Source: Eutreptiella sp. 'Long Island Sound 2002'
Lineage: Eukaryota; Euglenozoa; Euglenophyceae; Eutreptiales; Eutreptiaceae
DNA: 64,000 bases
Assembly: GCA_964036045.1 (NCBI GenBank)
Contig: OZ038378.1
Span: forward strand, 166,455,963 to 166,519,962
Reading direction: 5' to 3'
Positions 62,201-64,000 of the stretch are shown here, piece by piece; positions within the stretch are counted from its first letter, which is position 1; every line of letters starts with the position of its first letter. The notes under the pieces were generated by a model that saw nothing but the letters and a program-made list of their open reading frames with translations, was not told where the DNA came from and did no database searches. A program made the position numbers and the translations under genes.

Positions 62201-63392
62201 AGCGCCCCTTTCCTTCCTCCCACCGTACCCAGGCGGCCCCCGCCTGCAGGCTGCGGAGCAGGGCCACGCCGGGGAGGAGCGGCTGCGGGAAAGTCCCCTT
62301 GACGGCCTGGGTGGCGTGGGCCAAGGTGCCCATGGGCAAGTACCACAACGGGAGGGTCCAGGGGCCCGGCAGCGGTTGCGCCCCCCCTGCGTCCCATCGC
62401 CACTCGGAGTCTGGCGGGGTGGCCGGGACCGTGCCCGTCTGCAGGAAGTGGCGTGCCTGCTTGTCGGGGTGCCGTTGGAGGGTTGCCACGAGGCTGAGCC
62501 CCTCTGCCGCTGGTGCCACCGGGAGGCCGCCCCGGGGCCTGCGCCAGGGGTAATCCTGGTCGGCCGGCCAGGTGTGGAGGTCCCGGGCGATGTCCTCCGC
62601 GGTCCCTGTGGGGGCGTCCTCTGGTGCCAGGTGCCACATGACGGCGAGCACCGCCCACGTGGAAAAGGGCCACGCCCGCGGGGGGGTGTACATCTGGATG
62701 GTCCACTGTGGGCACGCCCGCCGCACGCGGGACGCGTGGAGCACCCCTCGGACCATGTCCGCCGCCAGGACCAGCACCATTCCCGAGGGTTCCACAATGA
62801 TCCCCTCTGCTGGTCCGCCGTGGCGGCCCCGGGTGTGCAAGGCCACTGCCGCCTGTCCCGCGTGGGTGACTCGGTCGACGGCCTCCTGGATGTTCACGCT
62901 GCCGCGCGCGGTCTCATCCAGGATCCAGCCCTGCGCCACCCCGTAGCGTAGGGCGGCGCGTGCGGCCGCGGGTTTCACCTCGGGCAACGCTCCGTCATCG
63001 GGGCCGGGCTGGGGGTGCTGTTTTGGGCACCAGCCTTCGCCGGTGCAGTGGCCCCGTTTCCACGCGGGGCAGATCGCGGGTACGCTGCCCGCCGGCGGCG
63101 CAGGTTCTGCGGGCGCGCCTCCCGTGGGGGGCTCCGGCAATGCCTCCAGGTCGGAGTCCGTGCCCGCGTCCCCTTGTGGGGGGTCTCCTTCGCCGTCTCT
63201 GAGTCCCAGCGCCCTGATGACCTCGTGTGCTTCGTCCAGCGTCGGAGATCGGGGGCGTGTCTTGCGTGGTGCCGCGGGTTCCGCCATTGCTGTGTCGCTG
63301 TGTCTAAGAGCAGGGGGTGGGGTGCGGATGTCCCGTGGCTGGTGCGTTCGTGCGCTGGTGCGTTGTTCGGTGTGGGGGTGATGGATGGGCAT
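59226..63392 (-). CDS. LINE B ORF1: Gag-like protein with CCCH and C2H2 zinc fingers, split by an insert and one +1 shift
   Basis: It starts at ATG 63392 or, more likely, 63287 (MAEPAAPRK). A CCCH-type finger (C-X7-C-X5-C-X3-H, CPAWKRGHC...CPKQH) lies near 63090-63030. The frame is interrupted by the 365-bp insert at 61847-62211; removing the insert restores phase exactly (GKGRSS then PYFP). The middle part is Trp/Pro-rich with a CTNC...C segment. Near 59890, at a run of four C on the plus strand, the sense moves +1 into the frame ending TGA at 59226. That frame holds a classical C2H2 finger (CX2CX12HX3H, near 59640-59580) and shares its frame with ORF2. It is probably the RNA/DNA-binding partner of ORF2. 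Confidence 0.65.
61847..62211 (-). mobile_element. About 350-bp insert in LINE B ORF1 with 15-bp direct repeats
   Basis: CTCGAGCGCCCCTTT occurs at 61832-61846 and 62197-62211. Counting one repeat copy, the inserted unit is 365 bp and markedly less GC-rich than its surroundings. In the minus direction its 3' end has extra A residues just before the second repeat, as in target-primed (SINE-like) insertions. The same boundaries also allow a GC-AG intron (AG then GCTCAC, ending CTCGAG) with perfect phase. It could be a SINE, a processed retrocopy, or an intron-generating insertion. Confidence 0.6.
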
Positions 63393-64000
63393 CCCCGGGG
63401 GGGCGCTTTCCAGCGTTGCGAGGGGCGTCTGGTGTTAGGCGCTGTCCCTCCCCCGGTCGCTCGTCCTCCGGAGCGGGCAGCAAGGGTTCCGCGACCCGTG
63501 TGTCCCGGGTGCGGTCGATGCGGGCGTGTGGGCCCAGCAACGGCCCCACAGCGTGCGCCCTTGCGGGCTGGCGTCGCTCGCTGTGGGGGTGGCGGAAGGG
63601 CGTCCCCGGGGGGGGTGCCTTCCACCGTTGTGAGGGGCGCCTGGTGTCAGGCGCTATCCCTCCCCCGACCGCCCGTCCTCTGGAGCGGGCAGCCAGGGTT
63701 CCGCGACCCGTGTGTCCCGGGTGCGGTCGATGCGGGCGTGTGGACCCAGCAGCGGCCCCACAGCGTGCGCCCATGCGGGCCGGCGTTTCTCGCTGTGGGG
63801 GTGGCGGAAGGGCGTCCCCGGGGGGGGTGTCTTCCACCGTTGTGAGGGGCGTCCGGCGTCAGGCGCTGTCCCTCCCCCGGCCATCCGTCCTCTGGAGCGG
63901 GCAGCCAGGGTTCCGCATCCCGTGTGTCCCGGGTGCGGTCGGTGCGGGTGTGGGGACCCAGCACTGGCCCCGCAGGGTGCGCCCTTGCGGGCCGGTGTTG
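63389..64000. repeat. Tandem array of about 211-bp units upstream of LINE B ORF1
   Basis: The block GGGC[A/G]TCCCCGGGGGGG occurs near 63387, 63598 and 63810, giving a period of 211-212 bp; the third copy runs off the window. Units share CTCCCCCGG, GAGCGGGCAGC, CGTGTGTCCCGGGTGCGGTC and CCCACAGCGTGCGCCC blocks with about 90% identity. Placed 5' of ORF1 in the element's direction, they look like promoter monomers of the type known from mouse L1. Related pieces occur at 37265-37350. Confidence 0.7.

Overview
The window looks like nuclear DNA of a photosynthetic eukaryote with chlorophyll a/b. The only recognisable host-type gene is a decayed light-harvesting (LHC) sequence of the green type near 13.1-14.0 kb. 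It is followed in the same direction by the start of what may be a second LHC unit, so the source could be a polyprotein gene as in euglenophytes. A prasinophyte or another green-plastid alga is equally possible, and I do not name a species. A GT-AG intron inferred near 1.5 kb and the absence of operons or prokaryotic signals fit a eukaryotic nucleus. Almost everything else is transposable-element DNA.

Layout. 1-2.4 kb: minus-strand relic of an unidentified spliced gene. 2.6-7.4 kb: a non-LTR retrotransposon relic (LINE D) split by a CTAG-rich foldback element. 7.7-12.0 kb: a second decayed LINE (C). 12.1-14.0 kb: tandem repeats and the LHC relic. 14-25 kb: mostly non-coding, repeat-rich DNA with a 2.4-kb candidate element, three copies of an 18-bp palindrome, and one plus-strand reading frame of 413 codons broken only by a TAG and a TAA. 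25.0-36.4 kb: a minus-strand Ty3/Gypsy element (gag, protease, a methylase-like segment, RT-RNase H-integrase-chromodomain) with a 1,122-bp tandem duplication at its 3' end. A small complete LTR element with 384-bp LTRs and a GGAGG target duplication sits inside its gag. 36.4-39.1 kb: a GC-rich element with inverted repeats of about 870 bp.

39.1-64.0 kb: very GC-rich DNA holding two large, comparatively intact non-LTR retrotransposons, both on the minus strand. LINE A has ORF1 (45,040-47,040) and an endonuclease-RT-RNase H ORF2 reached only through an in-frame TGA. LINE B has a zinc-finger ORF1, a 2,227-residue EN-RT ORF2, and two further ORFs downstream of the RT ORF (ORF3, ORF4), joined by a 39-nt gap and a TGATG overlap. 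A tandem array of about 211 bp lies upstream of ORF1.

Two themes recur. First, the large LINEs use unusual coupling between reading frames: UGA followed by CU at both ORF1/ORF2 junctions, TGATG reinitiation, and +1 shifts. Second, in-frame stops in the decayed sequences fall mostly where Gln (TAA/TAG), Arg (TGA) or Trp (TGA) would fit. This suggests C-to-T decay of methylated DNA; reassignment of UAR to Gln is the alternative. All calls were made by eye from translations; no alignment or database search was run.
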